A stretch of DNA of 64,000 bases from the NCBI RefSeq assembly GCF_025499425.1, contig NZ_JAIMCB010000002.1:310001-374000 (forward strand), written 5' to 3'. The notes beneath the pieces are model-generated. The model did not search any database and was not told the DNA's origin. It saw only the letters and a list, made by a program, of their open reading frames with translations. Below, piece after piece: positions 7,953 to 17,107 of the stretch. This DNA is from Acidiferrimicrobium sp. IK (GTDB lineage Bacteria; Actinomycetota; Acidimicrobiia; Acidimicrobiales; Palsa-688). Position 1 is the stretch's first letter. Each line of letters begins with the position of its first letter. The position numbers were made by a program, and so were the translations under genes.

Positions 7953-9165
7953 CAGCTCTCCGCTCACCAGGCGGGGCTGGGCGCTGATCGGCTGCTCGGT
8001 CCTGCTCATCGCCGTCGCCGCCCTTGTCGGCGTGCAGGAGCTCTACGCTCTGGCGGTAGCCGGGCTGGTCCTCGTGGCCGTGGCCGCCGCGTGGGTCCAC
8101 GGGCGAACTTGGGACCTCACCACCGAGCGGGAACTGCACCCGTCGCGGGTGGCCGCCGGCGAGGTGGCACGAGTCGAGTTGATGGTCCGTAACCGGCTCC
8201 GGCAACGCTCGCCGGTCATCGCGGCGCGCGACCCCTTCGACGGTGGACGGCGAGCGGCCAGCTTCCTCGTGGCCCCTCTCGGTGCGGGCCACGCCGACCG
8301 AGCGGCCTACCGGCTCCCGACCGCCCAGCGCGGGGTGTTCACCCTCGGCCCGTTGGAGCTGGCGCTGAGCGACCCCTTCGGACTGGTGAGCCGGAGCCGG
8401 GCCGGGGCGCCCGCCTCGACGCTGACGGTGCATCCTCGAATCGACCGCGTCCGGACGCCGCCGGTGACCGCCGGCGCCGACCGGCGGGCCGGGGACGGGC
8501 GGGCTGTGCTCGGCATGCAAGGTGACGAGTTCTACGCGCTGCGCGACTACCGCACCGGCGACGACCTGCGCCGAGTCCACTGGGCGGCCACCGCCAAGGC
8601 CGACCAGCTGATGATCCGCCAAGACGAGAGCGCCAATCGGGGTCGCGTCACCGTGGCCGTCGACCTGCGGGCCGGGGCGTGGCAGCCCGCGGCGCTCGAG
8701 GTGGCGCTGTCCGCCGCGGCCAGCGTCGCCGCCGCTGCGTCGCGCGCCGGCATCGACGTGCGTCTGGTGCACACCGGGGGCGTCGACACCGGATTCGCCT
8801 CGCCGAAGCGCCGGGGCGCCATACTCGACGAGCTGGCCATCGCCTCCACCCACCGCGACAGCGGCGAGCCTCTGGCCCTGCAACTGCGGAGGCTGGGACT
8901 CGGCACCGACGCGGGGACCGTCGTCGCGTTCACCTCCGACGCTGCCAGCGACGCCGAACTGTCTGCCCTGGCCCGCACCGCAGGGCGTGGTCACCTCCTC
9001 AGTTTGGTCGTGGTCGAGCGCTACGTCCGCCGCTCGGGCCCCGCGCCGGTGCCGGCGATCGGACGGTCCGGGGTGTCGTTGGTCTGGGTGGCGGCGGGCA
9101 CGCCGTTCGCTCCGGCCTGGGACCGGGCGCTTGGATCGACCAGGTCGGAGTGGTCGGGTGTCTGA
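7939..9165 (+). CDS. DUF58-domain protein
   Basis: 408 residues. Two adjacent N-terminal hydrophobic helices (about residues 14-50) are followed by a beta-rich part and the DUF58 signature GMQGDEFYALRDYRTGDDLRRVHW. The C-terminal half has a vWA-like fold (VTVAVDLRAG). The GTG start lies inside the moxR end (14-bp overlap) and the stop overlaps the next gene, so the three are translationally coupled. DUF58 proteins accompany MoxR ATPases; the molecular role is not established. Confidence 0.9.
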   Translation: MAGASSSPLTRRGWALIGCSVLLIAVAALVGVQELYALAVAGLVLVAVAAAWVHGRTWDLTTERELHPSRVAAGEVARVELMVRNRLRQRSPVIAARDPFDGGRRAASFLVAPLGAGHADRAAYRLPTAQRGVFTLGPLELALSDPFGLVSRSRAGAPASTLTVHPRIDRVRTPPVTAGADRRAGDGRAVLGMQGDEFYALRDYRTGDDLRRVHWAATAKADQLMIRQDESANRGRVTVAVDLRAGAWQPAALEVALSAAASVAAAASRAGIDVRLVHTGGVDTGFASPKRRGAILDELAIASTHRDSGEPLALQLRRLGLGTDAGTVVAFTSDAASDAELSALARTAGRGHLLSLVVVERYVRRSGPAPVPAIGRSGVSLVWVAAGTPFAPAWDRALGSTRSEWSGV

Positions 9166-11614
9166 TCCGGCCCGCTGGCCGACCCAGGCCGCCGGCGCTC
9201 CCGGCGACGTGGCCACCCTGCCCCGGCCGCACCCGCTCGGGGCGGCCCCGCCTCCGGGACCGCCCGGACCCGGTTCCGGGCGGCCGCCGGGCTGGGCGTC
9301 GACGGCCGCGGGCGCGCCGGCGGCGACGCTGGCGCTGCTCGTGCTTACCCTGTCGGCGGCGGCCGGCTTCGGCCGGGTCTTCGCCGGGCGCGGCTGGCTG
9401 GCCCCGGTGCTGGTCACCGCGGTCGGCACCCATCTGGTGTGCTGGTCGACCCGGCGCAGCCGTCTGCGCCCCGCCGCCGCGGCGGTGGTCGACCTCGCGG
9501 CGCTGATCCTGCTCACGGTGTGGACCGTCATCCCTGCCTCCACCACCGTCGGCCTTCCCCTCGCCGGCACCTGGAGGGCGGCCAATCACGCGTTGACGCA
9601 GATGGAGAGCACCTTCACCGCCACCGTCGCGCCGGTGCCGACGTCCAAGGGGTTCCTCCTGTTGGCGGTCGCCGGCACCGGCCTGATGGCGGTCCTCGGC
9701 GACTGGCTGGCGCTGCGGGTCCGATCCGCCTTGGAGGGTGCAGCGCCGGCGGTCGCCCTCTTCGTCGTGTGCAGCGTCGTGGGCACCGCCCGGGGGCGGA
9801 CGTGGGCGGTGGCGCTGATCGTAGCGGCGGTCCTCGTGTACCTCTTGGTGCACCGGGCGACGATCGGGCGCTCTGGCGCGGTGTGGTTCGGCAACCGCTC
9901 GGCGGGCGTCGCCGGCTGGACCCTGGCGGTCGGGGCTGGCGCAGCCCTCGCCGCGGTGGTCGCCACCCTCGTCGTTACCCCGGTCCTCCCCCACGCCAAC
10001 GGGCACGGGCTGCTCGGTTGGAAGGGGGAAGGCCCCGGGTCGGGCAGCAGCAACCGTGAGGTGCCCAGCCCGATCGTGGACCTCCAGACCCGGCTGCTCC
10101 AGAAATCCGCCACCCCGGTGTTCACCGTGACCAGCCCGGTCCCCTCCTACTGGCGACTGACGTCCCTGGACGAGTTCAACGGGGTCCAGTGGCAGTCGAC
10201 CGACTCCTACGTCGGCGTCGGCCACCAACTTCCCGGCGTCCAGCCGCCCACCCCCGCGACCCGGGCGGTCGACGAGGACTTCCACATCCAGAACCTCGAC
10301 TCGATCTGGATGCCGACGGGCTTTACGCCCGAGGCGATCACCGGTGGTGGCCAGGTCAGCTGGGACCCGATCTCGGGCAGCCTCCTCGCGTCCAAGGCCA
10401 CCTCCGACGGGCTGAGCTATCACCTCACGTCGCTGCAGTACCTCTCCACCATCACCGCGGCCCGCCTGTCAGACGCGCCGGTTCCGCCGCCCGACACCCT
10501 CACCCAGCACTACCTGCAGCTGCCTTCCAGCGTGCCGGCGACGGTCCGGGCGCTGGCGCTGTCCATCACCAGCAAGGCGACCAACGAGTACGCCAAGGCG
10601 CTGGCCCTGCAGAACTACTTCATCGACGACCCGGCGTTCAGCTACACCCTGGGACCGCCGAGCGACGGTTACGGGATAGACGCTTTGACGACGTTCCTGT
10701 TCGACACCAAGCAGGGTTACTGCCAGCAGTTCGCCGGCGCGTACGCAGTCATGGCCCGGGCGATCGGCCTGCCGACCAGGCTGGCAGTCGGGTTCACGAC
10801 GGGGGATGCCATCGGACCCGACAGCTATCAGGTCCGCGACGCCGACGCCCACACATGGCCCGAGGTGTACTTCGGCAAGGCCATCGGCTGGCTTCCCTTC
10901 GAGCCCACCAAGGGCGGCGGGTTCGCCATCCCCGGGGCGACCGGCTACACCGGCGACACCGCCCGGGTCGATGTCGTGGCGCCTGGTGTCACCCCGACCA
11001 CCGCGCCATCGCCGGCCGCCACCAGCGCTCCGCGTCCCGCCGGTCGAGCCCTCCCTCGCGACCTGTCCGCTCCCTCCACCACCGTTGCGGTGGCCCACCA
11101 TGGATCGGCGGCGCCGATCCTGATCGGGATCGGCGCGGCGGTGGTCGCGGTCGCCGCCTGGATGGGGGTCAACGCGTTGGGCCGCCGGCTGCGTTGGCGG
11201 CGACGGCGGCGGGCTTCGGGGGCTGACCGGGTCCTGGCTGCATGGGCCGAGGCGTGCGAGCTGCTCGCCTGGTGGGGTTGCCGGCGACGGGCCGATGAGA
11301 CCCCGGTCGAGTTCGCCCGCCGAGCCGGCCGGCAGCTGCGTCCGGTGCTCGGGGACCACTCCGCCCTCGCCCGTCTGCGGGATCTGGCCGGGCGGGCCAG
11401 CGCTGCGTCCTACAGCGTCGCCGAGCCCGGCGCCGAGGCGGTCGACGCGGCCGTCGAAGACGAGCGAGTAGTTCAGGAGCTGCTGGAGCTCGCCGCCCCC
11501 CGCTCGCGCCACATCGAGCGCCTGCTCGATCCCCGCCTGGCGTGGAGGGGGGCGCCGATCGACCCGGCGCCGTCGGTCGGCAGCCCGCCGGGTGTCGCCT
11601 ACGACAGCTACTGA
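9158..11614 (+). CDS. TgpA-like transglutaminase membrane protein
   Basis: 818-residue inner-membrane protein. An N-terminal Pro/Gly-rich tail leads into about six transmembrane helices (roughly residues 45-290, DUF3488-like), a large extracytoplasmic domain with a transglutaminase core, another helix (about 645-670) and a C-terminal DUF4129-like cytoplasmic part. The catalytic cysteine is Cys522 in GYCQQFAGAYA and the histidine is His565 in ADAHTWPEV. Starts at a GTG overlapping the DUF58 stop. Third gene of the moxR operon. Target proteins are unknown. Its last codons are repeated in tandem after the stop (see 11603-11684). Confidence 0.9.
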   Translation: MSDPARWPTQAAGAPGDVATLPRPHPLGAAPPPGPPGPGSGRPPGWASTAAGAPAATLALLVLTLSAAAGFGRVFAGRGWLAPVLVTAVGTHLVCWSTRRSRLRPAAAAVVDLAALILLTVWTVIPASTTVGLPLAGTWRAANHALTQMESTFTATVAPVPTSKGFLLLAVAGTGLMAVLGDWLALRVRSALEGAAPAVALFVVCSVVGTARGRTWAVALIVAAVLVYLLVHRATIGRSGAVWFGNRSAGVAGWTLAVGAGAALAAVVATLVVTPVLPHANGHGLLGWKGEGPGSGSSNREVPSPIVDLQTRLLQKSATPVFTVTSPVPSYWRLTSLDEFNGVQWQSTDSYVGVGHQLPGVQPPTPATRAVDEDFHIQNLDSIWMPTGFTPEAITGGGQVSWDPISGSLLASKATSDGLSYHLTSLQYLSTITAARLSDAPVPPPDTLTQHYLQLPSSVPATVRALALSITSKATNEYAKALALQNYFIDDPAFSYTLGPPSDGYGIDALTTFLFDTKQGYCQQFAGAYAVMARAIGLPTRLAVGFTTGDAIGPDSYQVRDADAHTWPEVYFGKAIGWLPFEPTKGGGFAIPGATGYTGDTARVDVVAPGVTPTTAPSPAATSAPRPAGRALPRDLSAPSTTVAVAHHGSAAPILIGIGAAVVAVAAWMGVNALGRRLRWRRRRRASGADRVLAAWAEACELLAWWGCRRRADETPVEFARRAGRQLRPVLGDHSALARLRDLAGRASAASYSVAEPGAEAVDAAVEDERVVQELLELAAPRSRHIERLLDPRLAWRGAPIDPAPSVGSPPGVAYDSY

Positions 11615-11684
11615 CCAGCGAAGACAGCTACCGATCAGCGCCCCACAGCTACCGATCAGCGCCGACAGCTACCGACCGCGATCG
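11603..11684. repeat. 20-bp tandem repeats at the tgpA-like 3' end
   Basis: Units at 11603-11622, 11623-11642, 11643-11663 and 11664-11684 resemble GACAGCTACCGATCAGCGCC. The first unit contains the gene's last two codons and its TGA stop; the later ones have CGA in place of TGA. The array fills the junction with the convergent DUF3040 gene. Confidence 0.85.
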
Positions 11685-11707
11685 ATGGCGGTGGACCTGC
11701 TGGCCGG

Positions 11708-12085
11708 TCAGCGGCCGTCGTCACCGAAGCGGCGTCGCAGCCGCCGGCGGGTGTCCTCGAGGGACTCGCCCAGGTTGCGGGCCTTGATCGACTTGGACAG
11801 CTGCTCCCACCCGTGGCGGCTCATGCGCCGCAGGTTCTGGGTGAACCACACCGCGCTGGCCAGCATGATCGCGAAGCCGAAAACGGCCAGCACCCAGCTG
11901 GTGGCGAACGACGCCAGGAGGATGGCCAAGCCGAGCACGAAGCCGAGCGACGCCCAGCGCAGGTTGCCGGCCAGGTACCGAGGCAACGTCGTCGACCCGA
12001 TCCGGCGTGCTGACTCAGGGTCCTGGGCGTAGAAACCCTGCTCCATCTGCCGAAGGATGCGCTGTTCGTCTTCAGAAAGCGGCAC
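11708..12085 (-). CDS. DUF3040 membrane protein
   Basis: 125 residues. It begins VPLSEDEQRILRQMEQ, the DUF3040 signature common in actinobacteria, with two transmembrane helices (about residues 40-85, around GFVLGLAILLASFATSWVLAVFGFAIM shown here only in part) and a basic C-terminus. The GTG at 12085 has a GAGGG site 8 nt upstream and is preferred to the longer frame. Function is unknown; in mycobacteria such a gene neighbours dinB and mraZ, as it does dinB here. Confidence 0.85.
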   Translation of the reverse strand: MPLSEDEQRILRQMEQGFYAQDPESARRIGSTTLPRYLAGNLRWASLGFVLGLAILLASFATSWVLAVFGFAIMLASAVWFTQNLRRMSRHGWEQLSKSIKARNLGESLEDTRRRLRRRFGDDGR

Positions 12086-12140
12086 GGCTGAAACCCTCGC
12101 TTGTGTCTCCCGGTCGGTGGGTCCTCGTCCCGGTCCCAGA

Positions 12141-13478
12141 CTACGGCAACGCGTCACGCTCACGCCGCCGCCCTCCGCTGCCCGGCCCGCCGTCCGCTCC
12201 GGGAGCGGCAGGTCCCCACTGCGTGTCGCCCTGCCGCTTGACCCGCAGGCCGCCGGGGCCGATGAGGGCGGCCGAGCCGACGCTGCGGGCGCCGAAGCGG
12301 CGGCGGACCTCGTCGACGGCGTCGGCCGCGGCGGCCCAACCGGCGCTGCGCTCGGCTTCGGGCCGCTCCGCCGGCGCGTCGAGGCGGAGCGTCAGCTGCT
12401 CCGCACTGGGAGCGCCGACCGGTCGCAGCGCCGATACCGAGACGCCGAGGAGACGCACGCCGGGACTGACATCTACGGCGTCGAGCAGCGCCGACGCGGC
12501 GCGCGCGACGTCGCGGCTGGCGTCGAGATCGTCGGGGCCGGTCCGGCTCCTCGTGATGGTCCGGAAGTCGCCGTAGCGGACCTTGACCGTCACGGTGCGC
12601 CCGGCGACCCCGGCGTCTCGCAGCCGGGCCGCGACCGCGTCGGACATGCGCAGCACCTCGGTGTGCAGCACGGCCGGGTCGAAGCGGTCGGTGGCATAGG
12701 TCTCCTCGTGACCGACCGATTTGACCGTCCGGTCGGGCTCCACCGGCCGGTCGTCGATGGCGTGGGCCAGGCGGTGAAGGTGGCGGCCGTGGGACCGTCC
12801 GACGGCGCCCTCGAGGGTTGCCAGCGGCACCGCCGCCAGCGATCCGACGGTGGAAAGTCCGAGCCGCCGCAGCCGGGCGGCGGTGGCCGGCCCGACGCCC
12901 CACAGAGCCTCGATCGGCAAAGGCTGGAGGAACGCCAGCTCTTGACCCTCCTCGATGACCACCACACCGGCGCCGGGCCGGGTACCCCCGTCGCTGACCA
13001 CCGGCTTGGCTGCCTCCGAGGCCAGCTTGGCCAGGAACTTGGAGGGCGCCACCCCCACCGACGAGCTGAGCCCCAGCTCCGCGGTGATCCGGGCCCGCAG
13101 GTCGGCGGCGATCGACGGCGCCGGCCCGAACAGCGCCTCCGCGCCGCGGACGTCGAGGAACGCCTCGTCGAGGGCGATGCCCTCCACGAGGGGCGTCACG
13201 TCCGACAAGATGGCGTGAAGCCCCTCGCTAACCTCCCGGTAGCGGTCGAAGCGGCCGGGCAGGAACGTGGCGTGAGGGCACAGTGAGCGGGCCCGGGCGG
13301 TGGGCATCGCGGAGCGGATCCCGTAGACCCGAGCCTCGTAGCTGCAGGCCGCGACCACGCCCCGGGCGCCGGTGCCGCCGACGATCAGCGGGCGCCCGGC
13401 GAGGCTGGGATCGTCGAGGACTTCGACAGCCGCGTAGAAGGCGTCCATGTCCACGTGGATGATCGTGGGCCGGGCCAC
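12141..13478 (-). CDS. dinB: DNA polymerase IV (DinB/DinP)
   Basis: Y-family translesion polymerase, 445 residues. Catalytic acidic residues are Asp10 in HVDMDAFYAAVE and Asp104-Glu105 in ALDEAFLDV. Finger and thumb features (SMPTARARSLCP, GVAPSKFLAKLAS, the helix-hairpin-helix LWGVGPATAARLRRLG) and a little-finger domain follow. GTG start at 13478, before ARPTIIHVD; the extra upstream residues of the longer frame are not family-like. No LexA box was seen upstream, consistent with actinobacterial dinB often lying outside the LexA regulon. Confidence 0.93.
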   Translation of the reverse strand: MARPTIIHVDMDAFYAAVEVLDDPSLAGRPLIVGGTGARGVVAACSYEARVYGIRSAMPTARARSLCPHATFLPGRFDRYREVSEGLHAILSDVTPLVEGIALDEAFLDVRGAEALFGPAPSIAADLRARITAELGLSSSVGVAPSKFLAKLASEAAKPVVSDGGTRPGAGVVVIEEGQELAFLQPLPIEALWGVGPATAARLRRLGLSTVGSLAAVPLATLEGAVGRSHGRHLHRLAHAIDDRPVEPDRTVKSVGHEETYATDRFDPAVLHTEVLRMSDAVAARLRDAGVAGRTVTVKVRYGDFRTITRSRTGPDDLDASRDVARAASALLDAVDVSPGVRLLGVSVSALRPVGAPSAEQLTLRLDAPAERPEAERSAGWAAAADAVDEVRRRFGARSVGSAALIGPGGLRVKRQGDTQWGPAAPGADGGPGSGGRRRERDALP

Positions 13479-13557
13479 CGCGCCAGTGTGCCAGAGGGTT
13501 GCGACATTCCCGGCGGTCACCGTCTCGCCGACCGGTTGCCCAGCGGCGCGCTCACCC

Positions 13558-13604
13558 GCTCACAGCAGGATCGCGCTCAGAGCAGGTTTGCGCTCAGAGC
13601 AGGT
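13558..13604. repeat. 17-bp tandem repeats at the PIG-L gene 3' end
   Basis: Two copies of GCGCTCAGAGCAGGT at 13573-13587 and 13590-13604 plus a degenerate third beginning near 13558, period 17 bp. On the minus strand the array starts with the gene's last Leu codon and TGA stop; each copy keeps a TGA. Confidence 0.85.
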
Positions 13605-14301
13605 CCACCCGCCGGAAGCTCTCGGCGTGGGTCACGCCGGCTTGGCGCCCCGCCTCCTCGGCTCGCTCGCCGACAACGGTGCGCAGCCACTCTCCCGGCT
13701 CGCCGGTCTGGCTGACATGGCAGCCGACGGCTTCGGCCTTGCGGTCCACGGTGGCGGAAATGTCGACCCACACGTCGGGGTGCAAGGTGCCCGACAACCA
13801 AAGCGAAGTGACCGCGTGGGCCGGCCCCGACCCGGGGAAGTAGTGCGGGTTGGCGGCCGCCGGCGCCACCGCGTCCAAAAGCGCCCACCCGACGGCCCGG
13901 TGGTCTCGATGGTTGACGTAGCTGGCGCCGAAGAACACCGCAGTCGGGTCGGGTCCCACCACCAGGTCGGGTCGGACCCGGCGGACCAGCTCGACCAGGC
14001 GGCCTCGCAGCTCTGGACCGTCGTCGAGCTCCCCGTCCAGGAACCCCAGCCAGTGGTGCTCCGCCACCCCGAGGACCCGCCCGGCGGCCGCCACCTCCTC
14101 GCGGCGGCGGACGACCAGCTCGGCGGGGTCGGTGGCCGGATCGGTCGAGCCCTTGTCCCCCTCGGCGCAGATGCACACCTCGATGCGGGCGCCCGCCGCG
14201 GCCCACGCCGCCAGCGTCCCGCCGGCGGACACGTCGGGGTCGTCGGGGTGGGCGTAGACCGCCAGGACCGTCGCCGGTACGGTGTGCTCGACGACAGGCA
14301 T
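13594..14301 (-). CDS. PIG-L family N-acetylglucosaminyl deacetylase
   Basis: Zinc-dependent deacetylase, 235 residues, with the metal motif AHPDD (17-21) and the second histidine motif in NHRDHRAVG. Members remove acetyl groups from sugar amides; actinobacterial relatives include MshB and Mca of mycothiol metabolism. This one is shorter than MshB, so mycothiol involvement is only possible. The ATG before PVVEHTVPATVLAVYAHPDD is chosen over a longer frame. It is divergent from the cyclase gene. Confidence 0.85.
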   Translation of the reverse strand: MPVVEHTVPATVLAVYAHPDDPDVSAGGTLAAWAAAGARIEVCICAEGDKGSTDPATDPAELVVRRREEVAAAGRVLGVAEHHWLGFLDGELDDGPELRGRLVELVRRVRPDLVVGPDPTAVFFGASYVNHRDHRAVGWALLDAVAPAAANPHYFPGSGPAHAVTSLWLSGTLHPDVWVDISATVDRKAEAVGCHVSQTGEPGEWLRTVVGERAEEAGRQAGVTHAESFRRVDLL

Positions 14302-14432
14302 CGGTTGATCGTAGAGCGCCGACCGCTGGCCACGCCCCGCTCCCCCGCCGCAGTCGAGGTTCGGGCGGCGTTGGCCAAGTACCATTCGGCGCGTGCCGGA
14401 CCCGACGCCTCGCTAGCGAACGACCGCTCACA

Positions 14433-16007
14433 GTGCGCGCCCCTGGGCTCCAGCGGATCCCGGGAGCCGCCGCGATCGACCGCGTGCTGCGCGATGTCGG
14501 AGCGCAGCGACGGCCGGCGGTGATCCTCAACCTGGTTCAGGTCGTGGTCAACGCGGTGCCCGGAGGGGCGCTGTTTTTTTATCTGCAGTTCCTCGACCCG
14601 GGCGTGAAGGGCGTACCGGACCCGGGGCGGGCCGGGGCGATCGTGGTGCGGGCGTTCCTGGCCATGCTGATCGTCGGCATCCCTCTAGGCGCCGGGCTCA
14701 CCGCCCGCGCCCTTCGGCCGGTGACCGGGTGGCTGGGCACCGGGCGCTTGCCGACGCCCGAGGAGCGCCGAGCGGTGCTGGCCGAACCGGTGCGCAGCGC
14801 CGTCCAGTCCCTCGCCACCTGGCTGTCCGCGGCGGTGCTCTTCGGCGGTCTCGAGACCGCTCTCGGTTACCCCGGACGGCGGATCGTGCTGATCGTGAGC
14901 AGCGTCGCCTTGGCTGGCTTCGCGGCCTCCTCGCTCGGTGCTCTGGTCACCGAGCGGGTCCTGCGCCCGGTGACCGCCCGAGCCCTCGCCGGGCATCTTC
15001 CGCCCGGGTGGCGGGGAATCGGAGTGCTCCCGAGGGTCCTCCTGTCGTGGGCGTTCGGGTCGGGGGTCCCCCTCGTCAGCCTGCTCTTGGCGCCCGTCGA
15101 CCAGCCGCACCGGACGCTGGCTTCGTTCGCCGCGCCGCTGGCGATGCTGACCGGTGCCGGTCTGCTGAGCGGCTTTTTGATCATCTCGGGAGCGGCGCGA
15201 GCAGTATCGGAGCCGCTGCAGTCCATCAGACAGGCTCTCCGCCGCGTTGAGGCCGGCGACCTCGACGTCGAGGTGCGGGTGGACGACAGCGGCGAGATCG
15301 GGCAGGTGCAGGCCGGGATCAACCAGATGGTCGCCGGGCTGCGCCAGCGCCGGCGGGTCGAGGACCTCTTCGGGCGCTACGTCGGCACCGAGGTCGCGGC
15401 GCACGCCCTCGCACAGGACCTGGAGCTGACCGGGGCCCGCACCGAGGCCAGCGTCGTGTTCGTGGACCTCGTCGGTTCGACGGCGATGGCCGCGACCATG
15501 CCCCCCGAGGAGGTAGTCCGGACCCTCAACGTGTACTTCACCGCGGTGGTTGGAGCGGTGGCCAGCGAGGGCGGCTGGGTCAACAAGTTCGAGGGGGACG
15601 GCGCGCTCTGCGTGTTCGGCCCCCCGGGCGGCGGAAGCGATCACGCGGCCCGGGCGCTGCGAGCCGCCTGCGGGATCGCCGCCGAGGTCGCCGCCGAGGC
15701 GGAGCGCCACCCCGGTCTGGTGGCGGCGATCGGCATCTCGTCGGGCACCGTCGTGGCCGGCAACATCGGCTCCCCGGAACGCTTCGAGTACACCGTCATC
15801 GGGGACCCGGTCAACGAGGCAGCCCGCCTCACCGACCTGGCCAAGCACCGGCCCACCCGGATGCTGGCCAGCCGCTCGGTGGTCGAGGCTGCGGGGGCCA
15901 CCGGAGCCGGGTGGGTGGCGGCCGGGTCCCAGATCCTCCGGGGGCGCCCGACCCCGACCCATCTCTGCGAGCCGGCGTTTCCTGTCGGGCGGACCCACAG
16001 CAGCTGA
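14433..16007 (+). CDS. Membrane class III adenylate/guanylate cyclase
   Basis: 524-residue signal-producing enzyme. The N-terminal half has about six transmembrane helices, followed by a HAMP linker (about residues 245-300, EPLQSIRQALRRVEAGDLDVEV) and a class III cyclase domain. Metal-binding aspartates are Asp345 (VVFVDLVGS) and Asp389 (KFEGDGAL); Lys385 would contact the base and VIGDPVNEAARL supplies the other substrate contacts. This layout matches mycobacterial Rv1318c-Rv1320c and Rv3645. ATP is the likely substrate. GTG start; divergent from the PIG-L gene. Confidence 0.9.
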   Translation: MRAPGLQRIPGAAAIDRVLRDVGAQRRPAVILNLVQVVVNAVPGGALFFYLQFLDPGVKGVPDPGRAGAIVVRAFLAMLIVGIPLGAGLTARALRPVTGWLGTGRLPTPEERRAVLAEPVRSAVQSLATWLSAAVLFGGLETALGYPGRRIVLIVSSVALAGFAASSLGALVTERVLRPVTARALAGHLPPGWRGIGVLPRVLLSWAFGSGVPLVSLLLAPVDQPHRTLASFAAPLAMLTGAGLLSGFLIISGAARAVSEPLQSIRQALRRVEAGDLDVEVRVDDSGEIGQVQAGINQMVAGLRQRRRVEDLFGRYVGTEVAAHALAQDLELTGARTEASVVFVDLVGSTAMAATMPPEEVVRTLNVYFTAVVGAVASEGGWVNKFEGDGALCVFGPPGGGSDHAARALRAACGIAAEVAAEAERHPGLVAAIGISSGTVVAGNIGSPERFEYTVIGDPVNEAARLTDLAKHRPTRMLASRSVVEAAGATGAGWVAAGSQILRGRPTPTHLCEPAFPVGRTHSS

Positions 16008-16030
16008 CCTGACCCGCCCAGCCTCGCTGC

Positions 16031-16090
16031 GCCGGCCTGGCAGCCGGCCTGGCAGCCGATGCGGCCAGCCGATGCCGGCAGCCGAGGCGG
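16031..16090. repeat. 12-13-bp tandem repeats
   Basis: Exact copies of GCCGGCCTGGCA at 16031-16042 and 16043-16054 are followed by three looser copies beginning GCCGA. They fill the gap between the cyclase stop and the inositol monophosphatase leader. Confidence 0.8.
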
Positions 16091-16114
16091 GCGGTCGTCG
16101 GCTACAACGGTGCG

Positions 16115-16987
16115 GTGGCCTCCCCCCAGCCCCCCACCGATGTCGACCGCCTCTTCGGCGCCGCCCCCGAAGGCGGGGATCCCCTCCTCGGCGAGCTGGC
16201 CGGCGTGGCGCTCGAAGCCGCGACGGCGGCCGCCTCGGTGCTCACCGCGTCGGTGGGCCGCCGGCTCCATCACGTAGACACCAAGTCCTCCGGGACCGAC
16301 ATGGTCTCGGAGGTCGACCGGGGCGCCGAGGCCGCGGTGTCCGCGGTACTGGGCCGCCTCCGACCTGACGACGGCCTACTTGCCGAGGAGGGGACCAGCC
16401 GGGACGGGTCAACCGGCGTCCGATGGGTGGTCGACCCGTTGGACGGCACCACCAACTACCTCTTCGGCATCCCGCAGTTCTGCGTGTCGATCGCCGCCGA
16501 GGTGGCCGGCGAACCGGTGGTCGGTATCGTCGTCGACCCGTCCCGCGACGAGACGTGGACCGCCGTCGCGGACCGCCAGTCGCGTTGCAACGGAGTGCCC
16601 TGCCACGTGGCAGACGGCCGTTCCACCCTGCCCAGCGCGCTGGTGTCCACCGGATTCGGTTACGCCGCGGCCCGACGGGCCTGGCAGGCCGGCGTTGCCG
16701 CCGCGATCATTCCCCAGGTGCGGGACCTCCGCCGGTTCGGGTCAGCGGCCCTCGACCTGTGCTGGGTGGCCGGCGGCCGGGTAGACGCCTACTACGAGTG
16801 GGGCCTCAATCCTTGGGACCTTTCGGCCGGGCGGATCATCTGCACGCAGGCCGGAGGACGGGTCGGCATCTTGGAGGGCCGGACCATCGTGGCGTCGGTC
16901 CCGGCTCTCTTCGATCCGCTTGTCGCCCTCCTCGACGCCGCCGGCGGCTTGGCCCCACCCGAGGGCAACGAACCCAAGCACTGGTAG
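16115..16987 (+). CDS. Inositol-1-monophosphatase family phosphatase
   Basis: Mg2+-dependent phosphatase, 290 residues. Metal and substrate motifs are AEEG, WVVDPLDGTTN (104-114) and the late WDLSAG. The insert-free core and GTG start are normal for the family. Actinobacterial relatives (SuhB, ImpA, HisN) act on inositol phosphate, fructose bisphosphate or histidinol phosphate; sequence alone does not separate these. Convergent with the phosphofructokinase gene. Confidence 0.9.
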   Translation: MASPQPPTDVDRLFGAAPEGGDPLLGELAGVALEAATAAASVLTASVGRRLHHVDTKSSGTDMVSEVDRGAEAAVSAVLGRLRPDDGLLAEEGTSRDGSTGVRWVVDPLDGTTNYLFGIPQFCVSIAAEVAGEPVVGIVVDPSRDETWTAVADRQSRCNGVPCHVADGRSTLPSALVSTGFGYAAARRAWQAGVAAAIIPQVRDLRRFGSAALDLCWVAGGRVDAYYEWGLNPWDLSAGRIICTQAGGRVGILEGRTIVASVPALFDPLVALLDAAGGLAPPEGNEPKHW

Positions 16988-17053
16988 ACCCCGACCGGCC
17001 CGAACCGTTCGGCGCCGGCGGCTGAGCCGTGACCCCGGCTACGGCCGGGTCAC

Positions 17054-17107
17054 GATCGGGGCGAGGAGGGATCCTCAGGCGAAGAAGGCTCCTCAGGCGA
17101 AGAAGGC
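17054..17107. repeat. Tandem duplication of the pfkA 3' end including its stop
   Basis: Two perfect 18-bp units at 17072-17089 and 17090-17107; on the minus strand each reads GGAGCCTTCTTCGCCTGA, the last codons and stop of the phosphofructokinase gene. A third, degenerate copy lies at about 17054-17071. Confidence 0.95.
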
